Of a DNA stretch of 64,000 nucleotides, positions 51,366 through 60,680 are shown piece after piece. The notes beneath the pieces were generated by a model. That model was not told the origin of the DNA and made no database searches. It saw nothing but the letters and a program-made list of their open reading frames with translations. The translations under genes and the position numbers were made by a program. This DNA is from CAZKCI01 sp964551475 (GTDB lineage: Bacteria; Auribacterota; Erginobacteria; Erginobacterales; CAZKCI01): the NCBI GenBank assembly GCA_964551475.1, contig CAZKCI010000064.1:1-64000 (forward strand), read 5' to 3'. The number at the start of each line of letters is the position of its first letter. Within the stretch, counting starts at the first letter, position 1.

Positions 51366-52471
51366 CCAACGCCCTGGACAGCCTGCCCGCGGGGACGAAG
51401 ATCGAGTATTTCCTTTACCGTCCTCCGGAATGGATATCCGGGACCGGCCCGGAGTCGGACATCGTCATCTCGACCCGGATCCGCCTGGCCCGGAACCTCA
51501 AGGGGATCGCCTTCTCCCGGAAGGCGGGCGTCCCCCAGCGCCGCAGCGTGCTGGAGGCGGCCGCGGCGGCGGCTCCGGCCACGGCCGATCTCGCCGGGGC
51601 CTTTCTGATCGAGCTGGAGAAGGTTTCCGAGACCGACCGCCGGTTCCTGGTCGAGCGCCACCTGATCAGCCCCGAGCTTTCCGCGCGCCAGCAGGGGGCG
51701 GTGATCGTCGGCGCGCGGGAGTCCGTGTCGGTGATGATCAACGAGGAGGACCATCTCCGCCTCCAGGTCCTTCAGTCCGGCTTTCGCCTGACCGAGACCC
51801 TCGCCCAGGCCGACCGTTTGGACAACGACCTGGAGAAACAGGTGGCCTACGAGTTCTCGCCCGTCCTCGGTTATCTGACCGCCTGCCCCACCAACGTGGG
51901 GACGGGCCTGCGCGCCTCGGCGATGCTCCATCTTCCCGGACTGGTGATCCGCAAACAGATCGGCCAGATCATCCAGGCCTTCGGGAAACTGGGCCTGGCG
52001 GTGCGGGGGATATACGGCGAGGGAACCCAGGCCAGCGGCAACATGTTCCAGATCTCCAACCAGGTGACGCTGGGGAAGACGGACTCCGAGATCGTCCGCG
52101 ATCTGGGGGCGATCATCCGGAAGGTGGCGGCCTACGAACGCGCCGCCCGCTCGTTCCTGGCCGAGTCGCGGGCGGCGGAGCTGGAGGACCGGATCTTCCG
52201 CTCGGCCGCGGTTCTGAGAAGCGCCCGTCTGATCTCGTCGGAGGAGACGCTCGACCTTCTCTCCGGCCTGTGCCTGGGCGTGGACATGGGCTTCCTCCCG
52301 GAGATCCCGCGCGCTGCCGTCAACGAGCTCTTCCTCTCCAGCCAGCCGGCCCATCTGCAGAAGTTCGCGGGAAAGGAGCTCTCTTCCCGCGCGCGGGACG
52401 AGCTGAGGGCCTCCCTGCTCCGGGAGAAGCTGGGGGGGGACCAGCGCCGCGCCCCGGAGAGGAAGAAGTGA
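51362..52471 (+). CDS. mcsB: Protein-arginine kinase McsB
   Basis: 369 aa from a GTG that overlaps the mcsA stop. It is a phosphagen-kinase fold protein: STRIRLARNLKGIAFSR near residue 36, a nucleotide-binding core with NEEDHLRLQ, and QVTLGKTDSEI. McsB phosphorylates protein arginines and marks proteins for ClpC/ClpP degradation. The clpC gene follows 130 nt later. The CtsR repressor that completes the operon in Firmicutes is absent here. Confidence 0.93.
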   Translation: MTNALDSLPAGTKIEYFLYRPPEWISGTGPESDIVISTRIRLARNLKGIAFSRKAGVPQRRSVLEAAAAAAPATADLAGAFLIELEKVSETDRRFLVERHLISPELSARQQGAVIVGARESVSVMINEEDHLRLQVLQSGFRLTETLAQADRLDNDLEKQVAYEFSPVLGYLTACPTNVGTGLRASAMLHLPGLVIRKQIGQIIQAFGKLGLAVRGIYGEGTQASGNMFQISNQVTLGKTDSEIVRDLGAIIRKVAAYERAARSFLAESRAAELEDRIFRSAAVLRSARLISSEETLDLLSGLCLGVDMGFLPEIPRAAVNELFLSSQPAHLQKFAGKELSSRARDELRASLLREKLGGDQRRAPERKK

Positions 52472-52604
52472 GAATTGTGTAAGGTGTAATGAAGGCCAGC
52501 CAGTCGATCGGTCCCTGACACCTCACGCTTTAAACCTTACCCGGCTATCATCTCTGGTGAACCCAAATCCATTCCAGCAGTCAACGCGCTGATCGGAGAC
52601 CGCC
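52472..52604. other. Spacer mcsB-clpC
   Basis: 133 nt without a gene. A degenerate inverted repeat (AAGGTGTAATG, later CACGCTTTAAACCTTAC) is visible, but no clear promoter. Confidence 0.4.
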
Positions 52605-55100
52605 GTGTTCGACCAATTCACTCCCCGCGCCCGCCAGGTGATCATCCTGGCCCGCAAGGAAGCCGACCGCTTCAACCACGACTATATCGGCACCGAGCAC
52701 ATTCTCCTCGGCCTGCTCCGCCTGGGCCAGGGGGTGGCGGTGGACATCCTCCGCGAGCTGGGCGTGGATTTCCAGACCCTGCGGATGGAGGTGGAGCGAG
52801 CGGTCGGGACCGGTCCCGAGACCAAGACGGCGGGCGAGGTCCCTCTCACACCCAAGGCCCGCCGCGCCATCGACCTCGCCGTCGCCGAGGCCAAGAAGCT
52901 TCAGCACAGCTACATCGGCACCGAGCATCTCCTGCTGGGGCTTCTCCAGGAGGGGGAGGGTGTCGCTTCCCAGGTGCTCAAGAACCTGGGGGTGGACCTG
53001 GAGGAGACCCGGGGGAGGATCCTGGAAAAGCTCAAGATGGAGTACGGCAGCCAGACCGGTCCGGAGGCGCCCCCGGCCGAGCCCCGGGACAAGCGCGCGG
53101 GCCGGACTCCGGCTTTAAAGGCCTTCGGCCGCGACCTGACGGAGCTCGCCCGGGAAGGGAAGCTTGACCCGGTGATCGGCCGGGACGCGGAAATCGAGCG
53201 GTTGACCCAGGTGGTCTGCCGGCGCTCGAAGAACAATCCGGTCCTGATCGGGGAAGCGGGGGTGGGCAAGACCGCGATCGTGGAGGGGCTGGCCCAGCGG
53301 ATCGTCTCCGGCGACGTCCCCGAGATCCTCCGGGAGAAGAAGCTGATCACGCTCGACCTGGCCCTGATGGTGGCGGGGACGAAATACCGCGGCCAGTTCG
53401 AAGAGAGGATCAAGGCGATGATGGAGGAGATCAAGCGCTCCCGCAACGTCCTGCTTTTCATCGACGAGCTCCACACCATCGTGGGGGCGGGCGCGGCCGA
53501 GGGCGCCATCGACGCCTCCAACATCTTGAAGCCCGCCCTCTCCCGGGGAGAGCTCCAGTGCATCGGGGCCACCACGATGAACGAGTACCGCAAGTACATC
53601 GAGAAGGACGCGGCCCTGGAGCGTCGCTTCCAGGTGATCAAGGTCCGGCCCAACACGGTGGAGGAGACGATCGAGATCCTGAAGGGGCTCCGGAAGAAAT
53701 ACGAGCAGCACCACAACGCCTCCATCACCGACGGCGCGCTGATCGCGGCCGCCCGCCTCTCCGACCGCTACCTCTCCGGCCGCTACCTCCCCGACAAGGC
53801 GATCGACCTGGTCGACGAGGCCTCCTCCCGCCGGCGCCTCGCGGTGATGACCCGCCCCGCCGAGATCAAGGGCCTGGAGAAGCGGCTGGAGGAGATCCAG
53901 AAGGAGAAGGAGAAGGCGGTCAAGGACCAGGATTTTGAAAAGGCGGCGGGGCTCCGCGACGAAGAGCGTTCCTCCCAGGAGAAGCTCCGGCGGGAGCTGG
54001 AAATCTGGAAGGAGACCAAGAGCAAGGAAAAGGTCACGGTGGACGAGGAGGAGATCGCGGAGGTCCTCTCCCGCTGGACCGACATTCCGGTCTCCCGGAT
54101 GGAAGAGACCGAGGCGGAAAAGCTTCTCAAGATGGAGACGGCCCTGCACACCCGGGTGGTCGGCCAGGAGGAGGCGATTTCGGTGATCTCGCGGGCCCTG
54201 CGGCGTTCGCGCTCGGGGCTCAAGGACCCCGGCCGTCCGATCGGATCCTTTATCTTCCTCGGCCCCACCGGCGTGGGCAAGACCCTGCTCGCCCGGGTGC
54301 TGGCCGAGTTCATGTTCGGCAACGAGGACGCCCTGATCCAGATCGACATGTCCGAGTACATGGAGAAGTTCGCCGTCTCCCGCATGGTCGGCTCGCCGCC
54401 CGGCTATGTCGGTTTCGAAGAGGGGGGGCAGCTCACCGAGCGGGTGCGCCGCCGGCCCTACGCCGTGGTCCTCTTCGACGAGGTGGAGAAGGCCCACCCC
54501 GACGTGATGGGTATCCTCCTCCAGATCCTGGAGGACGGCAAGCTCACCGATTCCTGGGGGCGCCCGATCGATTTCCGCAACACGGTGGTGATCATGACCT
54601 CCAACGCCGGAGCGGAGCTTCTCCAGAAGGAGACCACGGTGGGCTTTTCCTCCGGATCGAAGATGGAGGAGTTCTCCGGGATGAAGGGCAAGCTGATGGC
54701 GGAGATGAAGAAGATCTTCAAGCCGGAGTTCCTGAACCGCCTCGACGACGTCATCGTCTTCCACCACCTGACCGGCGACGACCTGGAGCGGATCGCGGAC
54801 CTCGAAATCCGGGACATCTCCGGCCGCCTCCGGGACCGTCGGATCACGCTGGAGCTGACCAAGAAGGCCCGGGAGTTCGTGGTCAAGGACTGCGAGAAAC
54901 AGCGGGCCGGCGCCCGCCCGCTGCGCCGGGCTCTCCAGCGCCTGGTGGAGGATCCTCTTTCCGAAGAGCTTCTCCGGTCCAAAATCCCGGAGGGCAGCCG
55001 GATCAAGGTGGACCTGAAGAAGGGGGCCATCGTCTTCATCTCCAGCAAAGAAGAGGGCGCCGCCGGCGCCCCGGCGGCGGCCGGAGACAAGGTCGGATGA
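52605..55100 (+). CDS. clpC: ATP-dependent unfoldase ClpC
   Basis: 831 aa from a GTG at 52605, with GGAG upstream. It unfolds proteins for ClpP. The double Clp N domain (FTPRARQVIILARKEADR, then FRAMEs KARRAIDLAV) occupies 1-145. The first AAA+ module has Walker A GEAGVGKT (216-223); the middle domain includes the UVR motif QDFEKAAGLRDEE near 443, the mark of ClpC; the second AAA+ module has GPTGVGKT at 553-560. Together with McsA and McsB it forms a pArg-dependent quality-control set. clpP is not in this window. Confidence 0.97.
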   Translation: MFDQFTPRARQVIILARKEADRFNHDYIGTEHILLGLLRLGQGVAVDILRELGVDFQTLRMEVERAVGTGPETKTAGEVPLTPKARRAIDLAVAEAKKLQHSYIGTEHLLLGLLQEGEGVASQVLKNLGVDLEETRGRILEKLKMEYGSQTGPEAPPAEPRDKRAGRTPALKAFGRDLTELAREGKLDPVIGRDAEIERLTQVVCRRSKNNPVLIGEAGVGKTAIVEGLAQRIVSGDVPEILREKKLITLDLALMVAGTKYRGQFEERIKAMMEEIKRSRNVLLFIDELHTIVGAGAAEGAIDASNILKPALSRGELQCIGATTMNEYRKYIEKDAALERRFQVIKVRPNTVEETIEILKGLRKKYEQHHNASITDGALIAAARLSDRYLSGRYLPDKAIDLVDEASSRRRLAVMTRPAEIKGLEKRLEEIQKEKEKAVKDQDFEKAAGLRDEERSSQEKLRRELEIWKETKSKEKVTVDEEEIAEVLSRWTDIPVSRMEETEAEKLLKMETALHTRVVGQEEAISVISRALRRSRSGLKDPGRPIGSFIFLGPTGVGKTLLARVLAEFMFGNEDALIQIDMSEYMEKFAVSRMVGSPPGYVGFEEGGQLTERVRRRPYAVVLFDEVEKAHPDVMGILLQILEDGKLTDSWGRPIDFRNTVVIMTSNAGAELLQKETTVGFSSGSKMEEFSGMKGKLMAEMKKIFKPEFLNRLDDVIVFHHLTGDDLERIADLEIRDISGRLRDRRITLELTKKAREFVVKDCEKQRAGARPLRRALQRLVEDPLSEELLRSKIPEGSRIKVDLKKGAIVFISSKEEGAAGAPAAAGDKVG

Positions 55101-55177
55101 GTTCGATCGGCTCCCCGCCGTTCCCTCTCTCGCCTGCCCTGGACGCAGTCGAACGGGTCTAGGGTGAGGGGGCATGG

Positions 55178-57040
55178 ATGCATGCTTGCCGGACAGCGTA
55201 TCTTTCCATCCTTCTTCTCCCCCTGGTTTTCGCCCCGCTCGCCCGTTCCGAGATCCTGCTCGCCGTCCCCGACGACATCGCCGACGCCCTGCCCGAGGAT
55301 ATCCGGGATGACGCGGGGGAGACGGCGACCGTCTCCGGCGCCTTCCGCTCCTTCTCCCGCGACCGGCGCAACTTCGATCCCGCCTACCCCTGGGTGCTGG
55401 AGACGGAGGCCTGGACCGGTTTTCTCGATGATGAAGTCTCCCGCGCCGCGGGCCCGATCCTCGCCTCGATTTCGGCGGGGGACCAGCTCACGGCCTCGGG
55501 ATCCTGGGGCGTTCTCCTTTCCGCCGCCGAGCCCCCCTGGCCCGGGTCGGTCGCGGTCGGCGATCGCCGGGCGCTGGCCGTTCTCGTCGTGACCTCGCTG
55601 GCGTCGCGACCCGTCCCGTCCGCCGGCGTCTCCTCCCCGCCCCGCCCCGATCTCGCGGCGGTCGCCCGGGCCGTGCAAGCCGAGGAGCTCAAGGCGGTTC
55701 GGGATCCCTCCTACGCCTCCCCCGCCCGCCGGAAGATCGCCCAGCTCTACGTGAAATCCGGGCAATACGAGAAGGCGATCAACGAATACCGTTTCGATAT
55801 GATCCTCGACCCCGCCCGCTCCTCCTCTGGCCATCGCAAGATCGCCGAGATCTACAAGCTGATGGGGGACGGGGAGAACGCCCGGATCGAGCTGGAGCTT
55901 TCCCGGCTCACCCAGAAGGAGAGCCGGGAATCGCTTTACCGCCAGCGCCTGACCAAGTGGATCAAGCAGGGAAAATACGAGCTGGCGATTCAGGAGTACA
56001 ATTATCTTCTCCAGGCCGACAGCCGCTCCCGTCCCGAGTACCTGGAGAAGATCGCCCAGCTCTATAGCCTGCTGGGGGACCGGGCGCGGGCGCGCGACTA
56101 CTACGGAAGGCTGATCCGGGAAATGCAGGAGACCGCGCGGCAGACCGCCGCCCAGCGGCTGGACAAGTCGCTCCGCCTGGCCGCGATCTACGAGGACATG
56201 GGCGACTTCGACGCCGCCCGCGCCCAGTACGAGAACGCCCTCCAGGCCTCGCCCGGCAAGAAGGAGGAGGTCCTGATCAAGACCGCCCAGTTCCTGGAGC
56301 GGAGGAAGGATTATCCCGGGGCCCTGGCCGTCTACCGGAGAATGGAGGGGATGCCGGATGCGGACCGGGCGGGGCTCGCCGAGCGCAGCGCGCGGCTGAT
56401 GGAGCGAAACAAGGACATCGGAGGAGCGATCGCGGAATACGAGCGGGCGGCGAAGTTCTCCCGCCCTCCGGACTCCTCCCGTATCCGCTGGAAACGCGCC
56501 GCTCTGCTCTCTTCGTCGGGCCGTCTGCAGGAAGCCCTGGCGGCCTATCGGGAAGCGGCCGGCGATCTCACGGGCGCGGCGCGGGCGGAGGCGGTGGAGG
56601 AAACGGGGGATCTCCTGGTCAAGCTCAAGAAGGAAGAGGAGGCGAGAGCGGCCTACCGCGAGGCGGGTTCCCTCCTCCTCGCCTCCCGGTCGACGGCCTC
56701 TGGCCGGGAAGACGTCGTCCGCCGGCTGGCGGATCTGGCGGAGAAAGCGGGCGATGCCGAAGTCGCCCGCCGCTATCGGGAGGAGACGGCGTCACTGCTC
56801 GCGGGCAAGATCCGCGACGATCCCGCCTCCAGTGTCCGGTCCCGCCGCCGACTGATCGATCTCCTGGAGAAGCTCGAAAAATGGGACGAGGCCGCCGCGC
56901 AGTACCAGGAATGGATCGCCCGGGAGCCGGACAACTCCTCGCCCTATTACCGCCTGTATCGCCTCTATCGCGATAAGCTGAAAAACGAGGAGCAAGCGAA
57001 GACGTGGGAGGAAAAGTACCAGGAGATGAAAAGGAAATAA
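55178..57040 (+). CDS. Secreted TPR-repeat protein
   Basis: 620 aa. A signal peptide covers about 1-24 (ILLLPLVFAPLARSE). About 150 residues without recognised motif come first, then a long run of TPR units (KIAQLYVKSGQYEKAINEYRF, KIAQLYSLLGDRARARDYYGR, RLAAIYEDMGDFDAARAQYENAL). GAGGGGG lies before the ATG. It is a periplasmic scaffold of unknown partner. It follows clpC by 77 nt and may be cotranscribed, although its exported nature suggests a separate role. Confidence 0.75.
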   Translation: MHACRTAYLSILLLPLVFAPLARSEILLAVPDDIADALPEDIRDDAGETATVSGAFRSFSRDRRNFDPAYPWVLETEAWTGFLDDEVSRAAGPILASISAGDQLTASGSWGVLLSAAEPPWPGSVAVGDRRALAVLVVTSLASRPVPSAGVSSPPRPDLAAVARAVQAEELKAVRDPSYASPARRKIAQLYVKSGQYEKAINEYRFDMILDPARSSSGHRKIAEIYKLMGDGENARIELELSRLTQKESRESLYRQRLTKWIKQGKYELAIQEYNYLLQADSRSRPEYLEKIAQLYSLLGDRARARDYYGRLIREMQETARQTAAQRLDKSLRLAAIYEDMGDFDAARAQYENALQASPGKKEEVLIKTAQFLERRKDYPGALAVYRRMEGMPDADRAGLAERSARLMERNKDIGGAIAEYERAAKFSRPPDSSRIRWKRAALLSSSGRLQEALAAYREAAGDLTGAARAEAVEETGDLLVKLKKEEEARAAYREAGSLLLASRSTASGREDVVRRLADLAEKAGDAEVARRYREETASLLAGKIRDDPASSVRSRRRLIDLLEKLEKWDEAAAQYQEWIAREPDNSSPYYRLYRLYRDKLKNEEQAKTWEEKYQEMKRK

Positions 57041-57192
57041 GGTTCAACGGATCAAGGGTTCAGCGGTTCAGAGGTTCACGGTTCAACGGTTAGATAACAC
57101 AACCGCTGAACCGCTGAACCGTGAACCGTTGAACCGTGAACCGCTGAACCGCTGAACCGTGAACCGCTGAACCGTTGAACCCTGAACCCTGT
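57041..57192 (+). repeat. GAACCGT-type large palindrome before proS
   Basis: Left arm 57041-57091 (GGTTCAGCGGTTCAGAGGTT and similar) and right arm 57101-57190 (AACCGCTGAACCGTGAACC units), mostly 7-8 nt repeats. A hairpin of about 50-nt arms is possible. Its last units are GAACCCT. Confidence 0.9.
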
Positions 57193-57209
57193 TTCCTTTT
57201 GGAGCACCC

Positions 57210-58913
57210 ATGCGCTGGACCAAGACACTGATCCCCACGCTGCGCGAAGCGCCGCAGGAAGCCGAGATCGCGAGCCACATCCTGATGATCCGGGCCGGGC
57301 TGATGCGGAAGCTCTCCTCCGGCCTCTACACCTTTCTCCCCCTGGGACTGAGGGCGCTCAGCAAGGTGGAGAGGATCGTCCGGGAGGAGATGGACCGGGC
57401 GGGGGCGCTGGAGATCCTGATGCCGATCCTGCAGCCCCGCGAGCTCTGGGAGAAGAGCGGCCGCTTCGGGATCATGGGCGAGATCATGCTCCGGGCCAAG
57501 TCGCGCTCCGGCCGCGAACTCGTCCTCGGCCCCACCCACGAGGAGGTGGTGACCGATCTCGTCGCCCACGAGATCGACTCCTACCGCGGGCTCCCCGTGA
57601 ACCTCTACCAGATCGCCCCCAAGATCCGCGACGAGATCCGCCCCCGCTTCGGCCTCATCCGCTCAAGGGAGTTCATCATGAAGGACGGCTACTCCTTCGA
57701 CCTCGACGACGCGGGGGCGGCGGAGTCTTACCAGAAGATGTACGACGCCTACATCCGGATCTTCGCGCGCTGCGGTCTCCAGGTCCGGGTGGTCGAGGCC
57801 GACACCGGCGTGATGGGGGGAAACCTCTCCCACGAGTTCATGGTCCCGGCCGAGTCGGGCGAGGACTACCTCGCCTCCTGCGCGCAGTGCGGCTACGCCG
57901 CCAACACCGAGAAGGCGGCTCTCCGGCCCTCCCCCGACCGGCCCTCCCGGACGGCCGAGCCGATCGCCTCCGTCGACACGCCGAACTCCAGGACGGTGGA
58001 GGAGCTCGCCGCCTTCTTCCAGGCCGGCCCCGAGCGCTTCATCAAGACGCTGATCTATGTCGCCGACGGGACGCCCGTCGCCGTCCTGGTCCGGGGGGAC
58101 CGGGACGTGAACGAGGGGAAGCTCGCGCGCCTGCTCGGGGCGACACAGACGGCCCTGGCCGACGAGAAGACGATCGAGAAGGCGACCGGCGCTCCGCTCG
58201 GCTTCGCCGGGCCGGTGGGGCTCGCGGGGATCCGGGTCGTCGCCGACTACAGCGTGGCGTCGATCGCCGACGGGATCACCGGGGCGAACCAGAAGGACAA
58301 GCACCTGGTCCATGTCAACCTCGAGCGCGATTGCGCGATCTCTGAGTTTCACGATCTCGCCGTGGCGGCGGCGGGCGACCTCTGCGGCCGCTGCGGCGCG
58401 CCTCTCTCGCTGAGCCGGGGCGTCGAGGTCGGCCACACCTTCAAGCTGGGGACGAAATACAGCCGGGCCCTGGGGGCCATGGTCAAGACCGAGAAGGGGG
58501 AGGAGATCCCGGCGGTGATGGGCTGCTACGGGATCGGCGTGAGCCGGGTGGTGGCGGCGATCGTCGAGCAGTCCCATGACGCCAAGGGGATCGTCTGGCC
58601 CGTCTCCGTCGCCCCCTACCAGGTCCTGGTCCAGGCTTTGAACCAGGACGACGAGAAGATCGCCTCCGTCGCCTCCGCCCTCCACGACCGGCTGGAAGGG
58701 GAGGGGTGGGAGGTCCTCTACGACGACCGCCCGGTCTCAGCGGGCGTCAAGTTCAACGACGCCGACCTGGTCGGGATACCGCTCCGGATCACGATCGGGA
58801 GGAAGTTTCTGAAGACCGGCGAGCTGGAGCTGAAGCGGCGCGACGCCCCCGCCGCCGTGGGTTGCCGTCCCGAGGACCTCACGGCGACGCTTAAAAAACT
58901 CCTGGCTGGCTAA
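57210..58913 (+). CDS. proS: Prolyl-tRNA synthetase, bacterial type
   Basis: 567 aa. GGAG lies 7 nt before the ATG. The class II core begins TLIPTLREAPQEAEIASHILMIRAGLMRKLSSGLYTFLPLG, and motif 2 is around IRDEIRPRFGLIRSREFIMKDGYSFD. The bacterial-type editing domain (INS) occupies roughly 225-385 and should hydrolyse Ala-tRNA-Pro. A C-terminal anticodon-binding domain is present (VAPYQVLVQALNQ). The gene is intact and isolated by repeats on both sides. Confidence 0.97.
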   Translation: MRWTKTLIPTLREAPQEAEIASHILMIRAGLMRKLSSGLYTFLPLGLRALSKVERIVREEMDRAGALEILMPILQPRELWEKSGRFGIMGEIMLRAKSRSGRELVLGPTHEEVVTDLVAHEIDSYRGLPVNLYQIAPKIRDEIRPRFGLIRSREFIMKDGYSFDLDDAGAAESYQKMYDAYIRIFARCGLQVRVVEADTGVMGGNLSHEFMVPAESGEDYLASCAQCGYAANTEKAALRPSPDRPSRTAEPIASVDTPNSRTVEELAAFFQAGPERFIKTLIYVADGTPVAVLVRGDRDVNEGKLARLLGATQTALADEKTIEKATGAPLGFAGPVGLAGIRVVADYSVASIADGITGANQKDKHLVHVNLERDCAISEFHDLAVAAAGDLCGRCGAPLSLSRGVEVGHTFKLGTKYSRALGAMVKTEKGEEIPAVMGCYGIGVSRVVAAIVEQSHDAKGIVWPVSVAPYQVLVQALNQDDEKIASVASALHDRLEGEGWEVLYDDRPVSAGVKFNDADLVGIPLRITIGRKFLKTGELELKRRDAPAAVGCRPEDLTATLKKLLAG

Positions 58914-58937
58914 AAAAAAGCAACCGCGGATTGCGCG

Positions 58938-58957
58938 CCTGCCTGCCGGCAGGCAGG
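58938..58957. repeat. CCTGCCTGCCGGCAGGCAGG palindrome
   Basis: A perfect 20-bp palindrome within a short element flanked by GCGGATT copies, after proS. The motif is common as a dispersed repeat in candidate-phylum genomes and may also act as terminator. Confidence 0.8.
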
Positions 58958-58976
58958 GATTTCGCGGATTATAAAA

Positions 58977-59003
58977 GCCCTGAACCCTGAACCCTGAACC
59001 CCG
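58977..59003. repeat. TGAACCC heptamer repeat before btpA-like gene
   Basis: Three perfect CCTGAAC/CCTGAACC units directly precede GGACTTCAATG. The family is the same as at 23903-23957. Confidence 0.85.
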
Positions 59004-59010
59004 GACTTCA

Positions 59011-59814
59011 ATGAAATCCTCGTTGTTCAGCAAAGGTTCCAAGTTGTTCGTCGGCATGGTCCACCTCCTTCCTCTCCCCGGCAGCCCCGGTTACGGCGGC
59101 TCCTTCGAGGCGATCGTCACCCGGGCGCTCAAGGACGGGCTCGCCCTCCAGGAGGGGGGCGCGGACGCCGTCATCATGGAGAACTATGGCGACGTCCCCT
59201 TCTTCTCCGACTCCGTTCCGCCGGAGACGGTCGCGGCGATGGCGGTGATCGCGCGCGCCATCCGCGCCGAGGTCTCCCTGCCGATGGGGATCAACGTCCT
59301 CAGGAACGACGCCCGCTCGGCCCTGGCGGTGGCGCTGGCCGCGGGGGGGAACTTCATCCGGGTCAACGTCCACTCCGGGGCGATGGTGACCGACCAGGGG
59401 ATCGTCCAGGGGAAGGCCGCCGAGACGATGCGCGCCCGGGTGTCACTCAAAGCGCCGGTCGCTGTCTGGGCCGACGTGATGGTCAAGCACTCGGCGCCTC
59501 TGGGCGACTACTCGATCGAGGGGGCGGCCAAGGACACCGCTTACCGGGGGCTCGCCGACGCCCTGATCGTCTCCGGCGCCGGGACCGGCCAGGCGACCGA
59601 GCTCGCCAAGGTCAAACGGGTCCGCTCCGCCGTCCCCGACCTGCCGATCCTGATCGGATCGGGGACGACGCCGGAGAACCTCGCCGAGTTCCTCCCCTTC
59701 GTCGACGGATTCATCGTCGGGACCGCGCTCAAGGAGAAGGGGATCACGGTGAATCCCGTCTCCCTCCCCCGGGTCAAGGCCTTCGCCCGGGCGCTCCGGC
59801 CCAAGTCTCGGTGA
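59011..59814 (+). CDS. BtpA/SgcQ-family TIM-barrel protein
   Basis: 267 aa. It starts FVGMVHLLPLPGSPGYGG and continues with GGADAVIMENYGDVPFF, MGINVLRNDARSALAVALAAGGNFIRVNV and LPILIGSGTTPENLAEFL, the conserved blocks of BtpA proteins. BtpA is needed for photosystem I stability in cyanobacteria; bacterial relatives are thought to be TIM-barrel enzymes of unknown reaction. Nothing photosynthetic is nearby. The start has no SD sequence. Confidence 0.9.
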   Translation: MKSSLFSKGSKLFVGMVHLLPLPGSPGYGGSFEAIVTRALKDGLALQEGGADAVIMENYGDVPFFSDSVPPETVAAMAVIARAIRAEVSLPMGINVLRNDARSALAVALAAGGNFIRVNVHSGAMVTDQGIVQGKAAETMRARVSLKAPVAVWADVMVKHSAPLGDYSIEGAAKDTAYRGLADALIVSGAGTGQATELAKVKRVRSAVPDLPILIGSGTTPENLAEFLPFVDGFIVGTALKEKGITVNPVSLPRVKAFARALRPKSR

Positions 59815-59859
59815 AGATTCTCATCCCCTCCGCCGGTTCCGCTCGCTGTTCGGCCGGTC

Positions 59860-59889
59860 TTGACTTGGCGCTATAACCGGTGCTATATT
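59860..59889 (+). promoter_or_regulatory. Promoter of the toxin-antitoxin operon
   Basis: TTGACT (59860-59865), an 18-nt spacer and TATATT (59884-59889), 36 nt before the antitoxin ATG. Confidence 0.7.
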
Positions 59890-59910
59890 CGGTACGAATA
59901 ATGGTGCGAA
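59887..59910 (+). promoter_or_regulatory. Candidate antitoxin operator
   Basis: ATTCG-GTA-CGAAT is an inverted repeat over the -10/start region, and GGTACGAA (59891-59898) is repeated as GGTGCGAA (59903-59910), 12 bp apart. This is the type of site an antitoxin would bind to repress its own operon. Confidence 0.5.
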
Positions 59911-59924
59911 ATGGAGAACGATCC

Positions 59925-60176
59925 ATGAATATTCTCTCTGCCCAGGAGGTCAAGCGCCGGGGGGTCGGGGCGGTGGAGGATATCCTTCACCGCGGGCCGG
60001 TGCACATATTGAAGAACAACCGCCCTCGCTACGTGATCATGAAGGAAGACGATTACGCCCTGCTGATGGCCGATCTGGCGGAGGCCCGCCTGGCGGCCTC
60101 GCTGGCGGACGTGAAGGCGGGGCGTATTCGCCGCGGCCCGGCCGCCAAACTGCTCGCGGAGCTGGAGAGGAGATAG
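59925..60176 (+). CDS. Phd/YefM-type antitoxin
   Basis: 83 aa from the ATG at 59925, GGAG about 9 nt upstream. It begins MNILSAQEVKRRGVGAVEDIL, then GPVHILKNNRPRYVIMKEDDYALL, the DNA-binding N-terminal fold of Phd/YefM antitoxins. The C-terminal helices, which usually wrap the toxin, are charged (LAEARLAASLADVKAG). The toxin gene starts 7 nt after its stop. An operator-like direct repeat lies at the promoter. Confidence 0.88.
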   Translation: MNILSAQEVKRRGVGAVEDILHRGPVHILKNNRPRYVIMKEDDYALLMADLAEARLAASLADVKAGRIRRGPAAKLLAELERR

Positions 60177-60183
60177 GGGACTC

Positions 60184-60480
60184 GTGGCATCAACCCGTCC
60201 CCCTTTCGCGCTGGTCTGGACGGCGACCTTCGAGCGCACCGCCCGCAAGTTTCTTCGCCGTCACCCGGAACAGCGGGGGATGCTCGCGGATGTCTTCCGG
60301 CAGCTGGAAAGGGACCCGCGCTCTCCCCGTCTCCGGCTTCATCCCTGGAAGGGGAGCCAGCGGGGCTGGTATGCCCTCAGCCTGACCTATGACTATCGCA
60401 TCGTTCTGGTCCTAAGATTAGTCGCCCGCGAAGCGGTGCTGCTCGATATCGGAACTCATGACGAGGTCTATCGGGAGTAG
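60184..60480 (+). CDS. RelE/ParE-superfamily toxin
   Basis: 98 aa from a GTG at 60184. It shows the RelE fold markers: FERTARKFLRRHPEQ, LRLHPWKG, YDYRIVLVL and the C-terminal VLLDIGTHDEVY. Members of this branch (YafQ/MqsR-like type II toxins) cut mRNA at the ribosome, while ParE relatives inhibit gyrase; which applies here is not certain, though the ending GTHDEVY fits the RelE/YafQ side. It pairs with the upstream antitoxin. Confidence 0.88.
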   Translation: MASTRPPFALVWTATFERTARKFLRRHPEQRGMLADVFRQLERDPRSPRLRLHPWKGSQRGWYALSLTYDYRIVLVLRLVAREAVLLDIGTHDEVYRE

Positions 60481-60491
60481 GTTGTTATTCC

Positions 60492-60680
60492 ATGGCCTCG
60501 CGTCCTGAAAACAAATGGTCCCAGCGGGTGGCCGAGACCAGCAACGCCCTCGATCTTGAAGCGGGTGTCTTCACCAAGTTCGCCAAGAGAGAGGAGAAAA
60601 AGGTTCCCTCCGGTCACCGGGTGCTCTTTCGTCGTCAGCATCATCGTCGCGCTGATGATATTCTCTCCGCTTGCCTGTAA
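60492..60680 (+). pseudogene. Truncated DUF3175-like fragment
   Basis: The frame starts MASRPENKWSQRVAETSNALD, followed by LEAGVFT, which matches the start of DUF3175 proteins from memory. After about residue 28 the typical continuation (a DPxxIARSLKRSAxxS helix) is missing and the sequence runs into the next frame. It looks like a gene remnant. The function of the family is unknown. Confidence 0.5.
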
